Part shown: piece by piece, positions 1 through 11,339 of the stretch
How the letters are laid out: the number at the start of each line of letters is the position of its first letter
How positions within the stretch are numbered: position 1 is the stretch's first letter
DNA from: Galeruca laticollis
Taxonomy: Eukaryota > Arthropoda > Insecta > Coleoptera > Chrysomelidae
Direction of reading: 5' to 3'
Length of the DNA: 64,000 nucleotides
Assembly (NCBI GenBank): GCA_963921935.1
Contig: OY998177.1
Coordinates: 113,886,067 to 113,950,066 of the forward strand
Position numbers and translations under genes: made by a program
The notes under the pieces: generated by a model
Told to the model about the DNA's origin: nothing
What the model saw: only the letters and a program-made list of their open reading frames with translations
The model's database searches: none

Positions 1-1388
1 CGCTGACCTATTATTATCATTCTTTTTAAATTTATTAAAACTCAGATACTTGCCTTTGGAACACTAAGTGCAATAAATTATTCCGTGAAAATAAAAAACC
101 AACATGATTCCATTGCGAATATTTTATAACACCCACAGCCAACAGTCGTTGATGAACTAAAGCAACTACGTGCATAATCGAGTTGTTTGCGTGGTGAACT
201 TTGTAACAATAATGCTGTAACTTATCGGCAATAAAACAATTATTCAGGAAGTATTTTGTTTTGAGAAACCACTTGTTAAAATAACTTTTTAACTTCTCGC
301 CAGAAGATTGATGAATATCTATATGAAAAATTAAATTTTTCATTGCCCAACAAAAATAATATGTTATCCCGTTCAGTATCTTCATATTTCTCATTAACAC
401 TCCTCAATTGATGCCAGGATATGCCGCATTCAATATGTGCATGGCTCCTATTGGTGACACCGTAGGTAGGTACCTAATAAAACTTCATTATGTTGTTAGT
501 ACAGTAACAGAGTAAACTTTTGAAAGATTACCAGATATGTTGAAGTTGAAATTTAACGAGTGCGAATCAGTATGGCATGAAAATCTCCTGGAAGACATAT
601 ATGTTCGAATAAGAATTTAATTGAGGAGATATTAAAACGTATTTAATTAGAATCTGATATTGGACAATGTGTTGACGATTCTTCGAAAAGATTATACTCA
701 TGATTACTCCTTGGTAATTTAAAAAAAGCTTTTGAGATACTCCAAAACAATATCTACCAATCGTATACATAGCAGCCATGCATTTTCGAAAACAGATATG
801 ATGTTAATCAAAAACTGAAGGGTATGTTTCTGAGAAAACTGCTTTATACTGTACCACTATTTTTATTGATCGAAAAAATCTATAAAATGGCGTTGGAGAA
901 TGTTTCGACGAATTTCATAAATTGAAATAATGTTTTAACATTGTTACAAACTACGTTTCATTTTTGTGCGCACACACTGAACGGACTATAAATTTTGTTA
1001 ATTTAAACTATTATTCCACATTCACAATAATAGCTTATATAGGCTCCATCCGCACTTGAAATTAGTTACTCGTTCCTTGAACGAACAACTCCCAAGGGAA
1101 TAAAAAAAAAGTTGCTTCCACAAATATGAATAATGTTATAAATCATTGAATGACTTGTATTTTTGTGGAGCTGGTGTTTATGTGAAGCATAATATCCATC
1201 CTTCGATTTCCTCTGTCAAATTATTATACGCATGGAACGTGTTAAGCAATACTACTTCATTTAGATTGACGGTGACATGTTGTAACCACTTTTTTAGGAA
1301 TTAATTTTTCCATGGCTGAAACTAGGGATTGCAAGACGTTGGAAGCTGCAAAGCTTCGATTCATATTTTCATCTCCAATGAGACTATT
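1..1388. other. Unassigned AT-rich DNA
   Basis: No recognisable gene or element. A minus-strand open frame of 121 codons (35-400) has a Leu/Phe/His-rich product with no motif I know and may be chance. No tandem or long inverted repeat was seen here. Confidence 0.5.
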
Positions 1389-1416
1389 ATATTATTTCTC
1401 AAATGAGAAATAATAT
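1389..1416. repeat. Short perfect hairpin
   Basis: Two 13-base arms (ATATTATTTCTCA and its complement) are separated by AA. The hairpin lies directly downstream of the HTH remnant on the minus strand. AT richness makes a chance origin possible, but the perfect arms are notable. Confidence 0.6.
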
Positions 1417-1420
1417 CTGA

Positions 1421-1735
1421 TTAGTATATGGAAAAATCCTTGGCTAAATGACCGGACGACTGTAGAGGATAATTTTCCACACTTGCACTGATTAAAATAT
1501 CTCTTTCTTCATTTTCGGTTTGAATTTGATCATTTTGTGTACGCGGCTCATGTTTTGTATGAGTGACACATCCGTGTTCTTCAAAAAAATTTATAACCGA
1601 TCTCACTTGTTTCTTACTAATTGGTTGGATATTTTTGAATGCTACAATAAACAAATTTTCTGCCATTTCTCGATATGAATTACCCTGGAAATACCACTTT
1701 ACCATTTGAACTTTTTGGTGTATCTGCATACTCAT
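1421..1735 (-). pseudogene. DUF4817-type helix-turn-helix remnant of a transposase
   Basis: About 104 codons starting at the ATG near 1735. Residues 5-55 match the pattern of the insect DUF4817 helix-turn-helix domain: MVKWYFQGNSYREMAE, then PISKKQVRSVINFFEEHG. A second HTH-like stretch follows (ERDILISASVENYPLQSSG). In insect genomes this pair normally forms the DNA-binding N-terminus of a DDE transposase-like protein. Here the frame stops at 1421, just as the second HTH should continue, and no catalytic domain follows on this strand. The DDE remnant at 2434-2830 lies on the other strand, so the two are separate fragments or were rearranged. Family assignment is from motif recall only. Confidence 0.6.
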
Positions 1736-2150
1736 TTTATAAGATTTTCAAAGATGGTTCCTCATTCGGAAACAAACTGGTAGTGACGTACAGTTAAACG
1801 CACTGTTGCCACCACCCAATGAAGAAATTATCGTGCATTGCTACCAAAATTATCGACTTGTCATTTTATTTCTATTTTATTCGCATACAAAATAACAAAC
1901 AACAAAAAGTAACAGAGAAATTTAAATCTATAGACTAACATTATTCGTTATCAGAATGAATATCAATGTTTTCACCTTCATAATGTTTTATATGACGTTA
2001 TAGAAAATAAGAGAGATGAACCATTAAAAGGGATGGATTAGGGAGAAAATTTTACCTAGGTTTAAACAAATTTTTTGGACATATTTCCACTAAAAATGGT
2101 CCAACTCTTGCATATACGAAAAATCAGTCTTGAACTTACATAGTCTGGTT

Positions 2151-2271
2151 TTGGTCTTGCTTAGTCTAATCTTGGTCTTGCATGGATCGATGTTGGTCTT
2201 GGGCATATTAACACAAATTTGATCTTGGAATTATTCTTGTTATTGTTCAGAGGAATTAGTCCTGGTCTTGG
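2151..2271 (+). repeat. Degenerate TTGGTCTTG short repeat
   Basis: The 9-mer TTGGTCTTG or a one-base variant occurs near 2151, 2172, 2193 and 2262. The first three are spaced about 21 bases apart. This looks like a decayed short tandem repeat; no coding frame follows it. Confidence 0.5.
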
Positions 2272-2433
2272 TCACGCAAACATTCAATACCAAGACAAAA
2301 TATGTGCATCACTACTCATTGGGTATAAAAGAGGCTTATACATAACATCCCCAGAAATTGAACGTTAAGGCCGGTATTCACAACAATGAGAACGTGAGAC
2401 CATTCTTCTAACATGCAAATGTAAACGGAGATA

Positions 2434-2830
2434 GGCATTTACAGATGTTAGGCAGACAGGAGATACCTGTGCTGGAGGTAAACTGATAATTGCCAAATAA
2501 TATTTGGTTCCAGCAGGACGGGGTACCATCCCATTACGCTTGCATTGTTCGAGAACAATTAGATAATACATTTCATCATAGATGGATTGGAATATGCAAT
2601 AGTCTGCGTGAAGCCGTAACCTTAATCCAGCAACTTATTTAAAGTCCAAGGTTTATATTAACAAACCAAATAACTAACAAAATATGGAGTTAAGAAAGAA
2701 TAATCCAAGTGATTCAAAGAATACCACTAGCAGTAATAGCTAACGTAACAAGGAAATTTACAAATCGACTTGATTGTTGCCAAGAAGTAAACGGTGCTCG
2801 GTTTGATCATTTAATTCGTTTAATTTCGGT
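2434..2830 (+). pseudogene. DDE transposase C-terminal remnant
   Basis: Plus-strand translation gives a block typical of the DDE endonuclease half of insect Tc1/mariner-like transposases: GDRHLQMLG, then WFQQDGVPSHYACIVRE (the QDG.P.HY block holding the second catalytic Asp), then HHRWIG. After a gap comes VIQRIPLAVIANVTRKF and a terminal RLDCCQEVNGARFDHLI, which resembles the usual C-terminus of these proteins. The reading is broken by stops near 2484 and shifts frame between about 2640 and 2700, losing the region of the third acidic residue. It is a dead copy. A DUF4817-type domain lies 0.7 kb away in opposite orientation. Confidence 0.7.
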
Positions 2831-3191
2831 TCACAGGTTACTATTGCTTCGTAATTTATGCAGTTTCAATTGATAATAGGATTTTCTTAATTCATTCTAT
2901 GAACCACTAGATATAATTACATTGTTCCTTTTTTTAGATACCTTCTTGTCAATAACTTGGTTGGTATATCTTGTTGGAGCTATTTTGATAAAATAAAATG
3001 AGTGTTTATACTTGGAATCAAAATTGACAGAAAAATTGTGTTTTCTTTATTAGGCAAGAAACTCGATAGTCCAAGCGTTGTCAACCTAAATAGATGCCAC
3101 GTAAAGAAAGTTATCTATTGTAAAAAGGAACAAAAACTGAATGCAATACCTCTATAACCCAAGATTAAGATGAACAGGTATGTACATAGAT
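2831..3191. other. Unassigned AT-rich spacer
   Basis: I see no gene or repeat in this stretch between the DDE remnant and the repeat at 3192. Confidence 0.5.
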
Positions 3192-3335
3192 CAGGCTAGG
3201 GACACTGCAGACCGTGCCATCTAGAGAGCCTGTCGAGTAAGTAAAATCGGTAGATAATTCCAAAAAATTAACGAAAGCTGTAACGTCGTTAGTAATGAAA
3301 TTTTATTGATTTTTATAACTGCGTATTGTTCGTCC
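3192..3335 (+). repeat. Short interspersed repeat, copy 1 (outer)
   Basis: 144-bp sequence starting CAGGCTAGGGACACTGCAG and ending TTGTTCGTCC. A second copy in opposite orientation at 7328-7484 forms the loop of the giant fold-back element. The 5' part (GACACTG, GCCATCTA, AGAGCC, GTCGAGTAA) is homologous to the outer terminus of the fold-back arms (GACACTGA, GCCATCTAAAGAGCCCGTC), so this may be a small non-autonomous relative of that element. Confidence 0.7.
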
Positions 3336-4150
3336 CACAGATAACCCACAGATAGATGAGACACTGATTGTGGCACCATCTAAAGAGCCCGTCGAATAAA
3401 CAATTGAATGATGTTGGAAAGATTTCTGTAATTTTAGGTTTTGGCGGATTGGCGGTATATTCCAATTTACCGTATTTTAATTATTTTATTTCAAAATAAC
3501 CATTCATAGTCCATCATTTGACATTTCATTCAATTTAACTCCATTAACTAAATAATGATTAGATGTTGAGTTAAATTAAATGAAATATCAAATGATGGAC
3601 CATAAATGGTTAATTAAATTGGGAAAAATGAAACAATAATCATATAACCAATTTATTTATTTTGGTATAAAAATACACAACAAATAATTTCTTTCACAAA
3701 GTACTTTTCTTAACAAACATAATGACAACAAATAAATTATAGTGTAAAAACCATTCAATAATTAAAAAATAATTTGAGTAACATACATTCTAGATTGGAG
3801 TATCATTAGATTTTCAAATGATGTTAAATCAAGATAGAAGTAGAGAATTATGTATGATAAGTTTATATTAATTTATTATTACACTCGTATAAACACACAG
3901 AGCTGGACAAACTGCTGGAGTATAACTGCTACTTACCTAATCAAAAAAAGTGTTAGCAATAAGTTGTTAACTACTATTTTTGGCAACTTTCTGTGAAAGA
4001 AAACATTTGAGTATAATTACTGTGAATGTTAGAACAAAAGTAATTAAAATATTTTTATAGGAAAAGTTGTTAAATACTGCCCAGCTCTGTAAACACAAGG
4101 TGCCAAGTAATTACATATAAGAGTGAAATTGACTAGCAGCAAATAATTCA

Positions 4151-4819
4151 ATGATACATAGAGCTTTTTCAGTCCCTATGAACAAATGTAATTTTGATAG
4201 AGAGATTAATACAATTAGACAAATAGCAACATCTAACGGTTATCCATTAGATATGATAAATAAACTAATTAGTAAAAAAGAGAAAAAAGTGGCATTACAA
4301 CTAATATATCCTAAACAAGCTGATGAAATTAAAACTTATAAAACCATCACATATGCAGGAAATATTTCTAATAATATTTCAAAGATAATATCTTCAGCAA
4401 CGAATGCAACAATTCCTTTTAAAACAGAAAGTAACGTTAGTACAAAATTGTTAAATGTAAAAACAAAAATACCACTATTAAAGAAGTCAGGTATATATAA
4501 ACTCAAATGTCCAGAATGTAATGCTGTCTATTTGGGTCAGACCCTTAGGAATTTTGAAATACGATACAGTGAGCACTTACGAGATTACAGATTAAAACAA
4601 CCAGATAAATCCCACTACGCAAAACATCTACTTGACACCAATCATTCATTGGCACCTAACACAGAACTAGAAGTGCTGCATATTTGTGAAAAGAAACAAG
4701 AACTGGATTTCCTTGAAGAACTGGAAATTAGAAGACATTTAAGAAACCCACAATATGAAGTTGTCAATGAACAGTTAAATCTAGGGAATTCTCCACTAAT
4801 AAACTGTCTTCTTAAGTGA
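4151..4819 (+). pseudogene. Penelope-like polyprotein C-terminus with GIY-YIG endonuclease
   Basis: 222 codons from an internal Met, ending at TGA 4817-4819; the frame is open back into the insertion boundary. Residues 1-110 correspond to the linker after the reverse transcriptase (RT). Residues about 115-200 form the GIY-YIG endonuclease: SGIYKLKCPECNAVYLGQT with the paired Cys, then a conserved Arg and EH (RYSEHL) and later HYAKHLLDTNHS. In PLEs this nuclease nicks target DNA to prime reverse transcription. The RT domain is absent because of 5' truncation, so this copy cannot be autonomous. It is almost identical to the C-termini at 24923-25291 and 28060-28758. Confidence 0.9.
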
Positions 4820-5072
4820 TAATTGTAAAGATCAGCAGATATAGTTTTCCTGGTTTTCTATATCATTGCACAATTATACTGATCTTAATTGGAAAAATGA
4901 TATCCAGGATATCACCATAGGGCTAATAATATCTAAGCTTCAATATTTGTAATATCACATCTTCTTCTTTTTTCTATAAACATATATTAAGCCAATCACA
5001 AGTTAGGTTACTTCTTGGTCTAGCCAAAAATATAACTACTAAACATCAGGTAGGCATAAAATGAAATGTAAC

Positions 5073-5128
5073 TTCTGTCATTCTGACGATGATATTGATT
5101 TATCGAAACAATTGTCAATTTTTTAGAA
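5073..5128 (+). ncRNA. Candidate hammerhead ribozyme in PLE-A 3' region (copy 1)
   Basis: Core CTGACGA (5083-5089) and GAAAC (5105-5109), then GTC ending at 5116. Predicted stem I is ATT:AAT next to the core, plus TTCT:AGAA beyond an internal loop. Stem II is GATA:TATC with a 6-base loop. Stem III is a minimal AC:GU closed by AATT. This is the type-I layout with very short stem III reported for Penelope-like elements. One extra T sits between the core A and stem II; it is present in every copy here. Activity is not shown. Confidence 0.55.
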
Positions 5129-6025
5129 TTTTCAATAACTTGTATTATATTGTGGAATTAACTAGAGACCTTGAGTTTCATTTAAAAAACACATATAAGA
5201 GTGCTAAACAGCACTTGCGACTGTACAACATTTAAAATAATATATCTAACATTTCATTTCCACTTAAAACACATCTTTATTCCTTTACTGGAAGTATCAA
5301 TTAGGTTTATAACACAAGCTTAAACCTAGTATATTGCATATTTGTATATTTCTACATTTAAAAGCATTCCGTTCTTGTGAAACCATTGCATAAGGCAGTT
5401 TAAGTTACTCTGCAGCTCCTGGCAGTCTATGATTGTTAAAATGTTTCTTAAGGGCTCTCAAAAATCCCACCGTCTCATGGAGTCCTTTCTCGTTTCTGGT
5501 TGAGGTTCTACAAGTAAACACACAAAATAACAACAATAAATAAGTAAACACACAAATATGTTTGAAAATTTATGTCAACAAAAGAAAACAAAATGCGCTT
5601 ACTATCGAAATAATAAGTTTACACATGTTTTTGTACTAAGCCAAAAAAATATCAAAAAATGTTTGAATGTATACATTTGTTTGATTTTTTTGATTCCCTT
5701 TTTTGAAGCTTTCGATTTTTTTAGGAATTCTGGATTTTTAACTATTTTTTTATTTTTTGTCTTTATTGGATATTTTGGATTTTTGGTTACCGCTAGACCA
5801 AATACTTAGATGTAATGCCTCAACAAAAGTTAATACTCACTTTCATTTCCCATAAATTGTCACACCATGGGCTATATATGAAAATCGGCAAGGGATCAAT
5901 ACCTTCCATCCTATAGCTGGTAGAGGGAATATAGCTATAACATAAAACAAAACCCAGATTATTATTTTTTCATTGGATACATTTTAAAATGGAAGTGTCT
6001 GAGTATGGTGTACACACTAGATATA

Positions 6026-6512
6026 AATTGAGTGAATGAAAAGACGAGTACTGTGTATGTCATTTGATTAAAATTCCAGCTAAGCGCTTTCAGCCATTAG
6101 GTCATTCTCACAGCTGTCGACAAGAGAAAAACATACAACAGGTACAATGTACACACAATGAAATGAAATATTTGATGTTACATCATTATTTGATTAAAAT
6201 TTGTTCAAATTACCCTATAAAGAGGGTGTGCACACATATCATTTAGTTGGTATTCAAATTAGACGTTTCGTTATGTGAATTACAATTGTACACACTCTTT
6301 ATAAAGTAATTTTAACAAATTTTAGTTAAATCACGATGTAACATCAAACATTTTATTTCATTGTATGTAGCAGTTACAGGGTTTGATGTTTTTTGACACT
6401 TTCTGTATTTTTTTTTGACGAGAGCTTTCACAATGGTCTAATGGATGGAAGCTCTTACCTGGAATTTTAATAAAATTACACACTCAGTACTCGTCTTTTC
6501 GTTCACTCAATT
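6026..6512. repeat. Nested smaller fold-back inside the left giant arm
   Basis: Inverted arms of about 230 bp begin AATTGAGTGAATGAAAAGAC and end with its diverged complement at about 6512. Both contain a TTAAAATTCCAG block followed by a GCTTTCAGCCATTAG-like block. The same structure is present in the right giant arm at 8122-8612. It predates the duplication of the arms. The motif order resembles the fold-back at 53612-54568. Confidence 0.75.
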
Positions 6513-7100
6513 AAAATTTTAAAATGTCCAAAATTATAGCATGCTATATTGAATACAATAAAACTTACCATCAATTTTTGTTATTTTCCACTCATATGGG
6601 AAGGAAAATCAAACTGTCTTTCTCTTCGTCTTTCTCAAATCTAAAGAAACACTGATTTTGAAAAAGAAGGGACTATATCCTCCATCGTTTCTTCGTCGAC
6701 AAATTTAATGATTTATTACCACCGCTTCTCAGCCATATTAATTTTATCTTCCTGGGTTGGAGGAACAAAACTGTGAAAAGAAATATTTACTTTATTAATG
6801 CAGCAATTTTCAGTTTCGCTAATGTAAAGAACAACCATGATCTCTAAAGATTAAATTAGTAAAAATTCTCTGTGTTTTATAAAAATGAAGATAATGGTTG
6901 TTAATTGTGAAAGAAAAAATGCTCAAATTTTTTTAATAAAACTTACCGAGTACACCACTTATTACTCCTTCAGAATACACTTTGACATTGTCTTTTCAAT
7001 TAATAACAATAAAGCAACGAAACAACAGATACATATTACACCAAAATACCGTAACCTTAAAATAACCTCTACACTTGTACTAAGAAATGATAACAGTATA

Positions 7101-7294
7101 ACGATGAAATAAAACAATATAGTTTGTTTAAATCTTCATATATTTGAACTAATGTTCAAAGCTACTGTGTTAGTGAAACGCGTCAACAAGTTTAAATTGA
7201 ACATTAGTTCAAATATATGAAGATTTAAACAAACTATATTGTTTTATTTCATCGTTCAGTATAGATCTTCATCAAGTAAAAGCGTCATCTATTC
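7101..7294. mobile_element. PLE-B inverted dimer, 194 bp, with 12-bp TSD
   Basis: Flanked by GATAACAGTATA at 7089-7100 and 7295-7306. Inside are inverted arms (GATGAAATAAAACAATATAG onward) around a spacer containing AAACGCGTCAAC. The left end stops at the arm. The right end carries a further 40 bases (CAGTATAGATCTTCATCAAG and beyond). A second copy with the extension on the opposite side is at 33052-33271. No coding part exists; assignment to a Penelope-like family is inferred from the TSD length, inverted dimer form and one-sided extension shared with PLE-A. Confidence 0.65.
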
Positions 7295-7327
7295 GATAAC
7301 AGTATAACATATAACATGTGGGCATGG

Positions 7328-7484
7328 GGACGAACAATATGATATCGCGCATACGCAGTTATAAATATCAATAAAATTTGATTACTAATGACGTTACAGT
7401 TTTCGTTAATTTTTTGGAATAATCTACCGATTTTAGTTACTCGACGGGCTCTATAGATGGCACGGTCTGCAGTGTCCCTAGCCT
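7328..7484 (-). repeat. Short interspersed repeat, copy 2 (loop of the fold-back)
   Basis: Inverted copy of the repeat at 3192-3335, with a few substitutions and an extra dozen bases near TGATATCGCGC. It is exactly the non-palindromic centre of the giant element, bounded by CCACATGTTATATG-type arm sequence on both sides. Confidence 0.75.
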
Positions 7485-8121
7485 GTCCCCATCCCCACAT
7501 GTTATATGTGATACTGTTATCATTTCTTAGTTCAAGTGTAGAGGTTATTTTAAGGTTACAGTATTTTGGTGTATTTTTTAATTGCTATAGTGTAATATTT
7601 ATCTGTTGTTTCGTTGCTTTATTGTTATTAATTGAAAAGACAATGTCAAAGTGTATTCTGAAGGACTAATAAATGGTGTACTCGATAAGTTTTATTAAAA
7701 AAATTTGAGCATTTTTTCTTTCACAATTAACAACCATGATCTTCATTTTTATAAAACACTGAGAATTTGTACCAATTTAATCGACAACTTTAGAGATCAT
7801 GGTTGTTCTTTACATTAGCTGAACTGAAAATTGCTGCATTATTAAAGTAAATGTTTCTTTTTACAGTTTTGTTCCTCCAACCCAGGAAGATAAAATTAAT
7901 ATGGCTGGAAAGCAGTGGTAATAAATCATTAAATTTGTCGACGAAGAAACGATGGATGATCCCTTTCAAAAACAGTGTTTCTTTAGATTTGAGAAAGACG
8001 AAGAGAGGTTATTAAGACAGTTTGATTTGCTTTTCCATATAAGTGAAAAATAACAAAAATTGATGGTAAGTTTTATTGTATTCAATATAGCATGCTATAA
8101 TTTTGGACATTTTAAAATTTT

Positions 8122-8612
8122 AATTGAGTGAACGAAAAGACGAGTACTGAGTGTGTAATTTTATTAAAATTCCAGGTAAGAGCTTCCATCCATTAGACCA
8201 TTGTGAAAGCTATCGTCGAAAAAAATATATACAGAAAGTGTCAAAAAACATCAAACCCTGTAACTGCTACATACAATGAAATAAAATGTTTGATGTTACA
8301 TCAAGATTTAAGTAAAATTTGTTAAAATTACTCTATAAAGAGTGTGTACAATTGTAATTCACATAACGAAACGTGTCTAATTTGAATACCAACTAAATGA
8401 TATGTGTGCACACCCTCTTTATAGGGTAATTTGAACCAATTCTACTTAAATAATGATGTAACATCAAATATTTCATTTCATTGTGTGTACATTGTATCTG
8501 TTGTATGTTTTTCTCTTGTCGACAGCTGTGAGAATGACCTAATGGCTGAAAGCGCTTAGCTGGAATTTTATTCAAATGATATACTCAGTACTCGTCTTTT
8601 CATTCACTCAAT
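8122..8612. repeat. Nested smaller fold-back inside the right giant arm
   Basis: Inverted counterpart of 6026-6512 with the same two arms of about 230 bp. Its presence in both giant arms shows that it was already part of the sequence when the arms were duplicated. Confidence 0.75.
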
Positions 8613-10153
8613 TTATATCTAGTGTGTACACCATACTCAGACACTTTAATTTTAAAATGTATCCATTGAAAAAATAATAATCTTGTTTTTATTTTATGTT
8701 ATAGCTATATTCCCTCTACCAGCTATGGGATGGAAGGTATTGATCCCTTGCCGATTTTCATATATAGCCCATGGTGTGACAATTTATGGGAAATGACAGT
8801 GATTATTAACTTTTGTTAAGGCATTACGTCTAAGTATTTGGTCTGGCGGTAACCAAAAATCCAAAATATCCAATAAAGACAAAAAATAAAAAAATAATTA
8901 AAAATCAAGAATTCCTAAAAAAATCGAAAGCTTCAAAAAAGGGAATCAAAAAAACCAAACAAATGTATACATTCAAACATTTTTTGATATTTTTTTGGCT
9001 TAGTACAAGAACATGTGTAAACTTATTATTTCGATAGTAAGCGCATTTTATTTTCTTTTGTTGACATAAATTTTCAAACATATTTGTGTGTCTACTTGTT
9101 TATTGTTGTTATTTTGTGTGTTTACTTGTAGAACCTCAACCAGAAACGAGAAAGGACTCCATGAGAGGGTGGGATTTTTAAGAGCCTTTAAGAAACATTT
9201 TAACAATCATAGACTGCCAGGAGCTGCAGAGTAACCTAAACTGCCTTATGCAATGGTTTCATAAGAACGGAATGCTTTTAAATGTAGAAATATACAAATA
9301 TGCAATATACTAGGTTTAAGCTTGTGTTATAAACCTAATTAATACTTCCAGTAAAGAAATAAAGATGTGTTTTAAGTGGAAATGAAATGTTAGATATATT
9401 ATTTTAAATGTAGTACAGTCACAAGTGCTGTTTGGCACTCTTATATGTAATTACTTGGCACCTTTTATTTACAGAGCTGGGCAGTATTCAACAACTTTTC
9501 CTATAAAAATATTTTAATTACTTTTGTTCTAACATTCACAGTAATTATACTCAAATGTTTTCCTTCACAGAAAGTTGCCAAAAATAGTAGTTAACAACTT
9601 TTTTGATTAGGTAAGTAGCAGTTATACTCTTGCAGTTTGTCCAGCTCTATGTGTTCATACGAGTGTAATAATAAATTAATATAAACTTACTCCAATCTAG
9701 AATGTATGTTACTCAAATAATTTTTTAATTATTGCATGGTTTTCACACTATAATTTATTTGTTGTCATTATGTTTGTTAAGAAAAGTACTTTGTGAAAGA
9801 AATTATTTGTTGTGTATTTTTATACCAAAATAAATAAATTGTTCATATGATTATTGTTTTATTTTTTCCAATTTAATTAACCATTTATCTCCATCATTTC
9901 ATATTTCATTTAATTCAACTCAACATCTAATCATTATTTATTTAATGGAGTTAAATTGAATGAAATGTCAAATGATGGACTATGAATGGCTATTTTGAAA
10001 TAAAATAATTAAAATACAGTATATTTGAATATACCTCCAAACCGCCAAAACCTAAAATTACAGAAATCTTTCCAACATCACTCAGTTGTTTACTGGACGG
10101 GCTCTTTAGATGGCACCACACTCAGTGTCTCATCTATCTGTGGGTTATCTGTG

Positions 10154-11339
10154 ACGTTGATGACTTAGATAGGCACACCCTGTAATACATTATAAAATAA
10201 TAAATGTGAATCAGTACTACTCAAAAACAATGCGTGGTGTGTATGATATAGCTTGTATTGTTTGGTAGGTGGTGATAGTCATATTTATTTAATCAACCCA
10301 TAAATAAATAGGAAATTCAATGAAAAATAACAGTAGATCTCGCTGCTTTAAGTGTTTAGAAAGTTCACAATGAACTTAAAAGGTCAATTACACAGGAAAG
10401 GCTAGACTAACAATCATTCTGAGAAAAAAAAATACAAAAATTAGAATGCACAAAATGTTCATATACATTAATTTGTAACAAAACGTATTATCATAAAATT
10501 ATGATCCGAAGAAATTCTATTGGGATCCATTTTATCTAGATTTGCTATAATGTAGCCCATATTTTACCAATTCAACATTTTGGGATCAATATGCGTCACC
10601 TCTTAACTTCTCAGGAGCCATCGATAGAGGTAAAACAAAATCCGTTAATTGTCAAAAATGGTGATACTGTTATCATATCCGTTACTGATGTGATTGGTGA
10701 TGACCGGTACACGAAATATACAATAACCAAAACGCGAGTGCAGACTACTTCTCACAAACATTTTTCGCATCGTTGATATATGAATGAATAAATGTTTATA
10801 TATGCATACATACATACATACATGTTTACATAAAAATACATGCCTTCGTATAATAATTTAACATAACATAATAGCTATAAAATAGTCTCACAAATAAAAT
10901 AACTTAGATACATAGTTAAGCTATCAGTATAGTGTTGGTGAGCAGATGCGATGTACACTAAATAAACAAGAGTAATAGGCTACCCAACTAAGTTCGCCTA
11001 ACTTCATCATAGAACTTGTCTTCGGGAATTGATTCTTTATAGAAAATATATCTTAAATGTATCTGACAAATGTTGAAGCTTGAAAAACATATAAATTAAT
11101 AACAAGTATTATATTAAAATGTATAATGTAAATTACAAAAATAATATATTTTTTTACATTTATCATTTATTGTTAATTATGGTACTAATAACATTTGTTA
11201 AGGGAAAGAGATATATTTAGGACAGTAAGTATTTTTATAAACTAAAAATATACACACATACACTCATATACACATATACAAATACAAGGTATAAAATAAC
11301 AAACAAATTTATATAACTAAAATTGGATCAATTACATCA
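10154..11339. other. Unassigned AT-rich DNA
   Basis: Nothing recognisable. It includes a short (CATA)n tract near 10805-10830 and a run of TATACACA-like sequence near 11255-11285. A 61-codon plus-strand open frame (10591-10776) has no known motif. Confidence 0.5.

Larger units (their letters stand above)
4126..5190 (+). mobile_element. 5'-truncated Penelope-like element (PLE-A copy 1) with 13-bp TSD
   Basis: Flanked by ACATATAAGAGTG at 4113-4125 and 5191-5203. The matching position in the right fold-back arm (around 9440) is an uninterrupted single site, so this is an insertion into the left arm. The first bases AAATTGACT match the complement of the extension tail end of this family (see 29180), then join the coding body at AGCAGCA with apparent microhomology. 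The right end is the short tail (CATTTAAAAAAC). This is therefore a head-to-head dimer in which one arm is only about 9 bp long. Confidence 0.85.
3336..10153. mobile_element. Giant fold-back element: 2.7-kb inverted arms around a 157-bp loop
   Basis: The left arm (3336-7327) and right arm (7485-10153) are inverted copies of each other along their whole length, with scattered substitutions and small indels. The outer ends are CACAGATAACCCACAG (left) and its complement (right, ending at 10153). The left arm is longer only because of two later insertions, 4126-5190 and 7101-7294, each with a TSD; without them the arms are about 2.71 and 2.67 kb. The loop, 7328-7484, is a repeat whose other copy abuts the left outer end. 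No transposase is recognisable in the arms; paired small open frames near 6064-6246 and 8393-8575 encode similar peptides but look incidental. It could be a fold-back (FB-like) transposon or an inverted duplication. A transcript across it would fold into a long hairpin. Confidence 0.85.

Noticed and set aside
35..400. 121-codon minus-strand open frame as a gene
   Set aside because: No motif or homologue recognised and no supporting context; left in the unassigned stretch.
6064..6246. 60-codon frame conserved in both giant arms (also 8393-8575)
   Set aside because: Conservation follows from the arm duplication itself, and the frame lies inside a non-coding nested hairpin.
7101..7294. First read as a TIR-bearing MITE
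   Set aside because: The 12-bp TSD and one-sided extension fit a Penelope-type dimer better than a DNA transposon; kept as PLE-B with moderate confidence.
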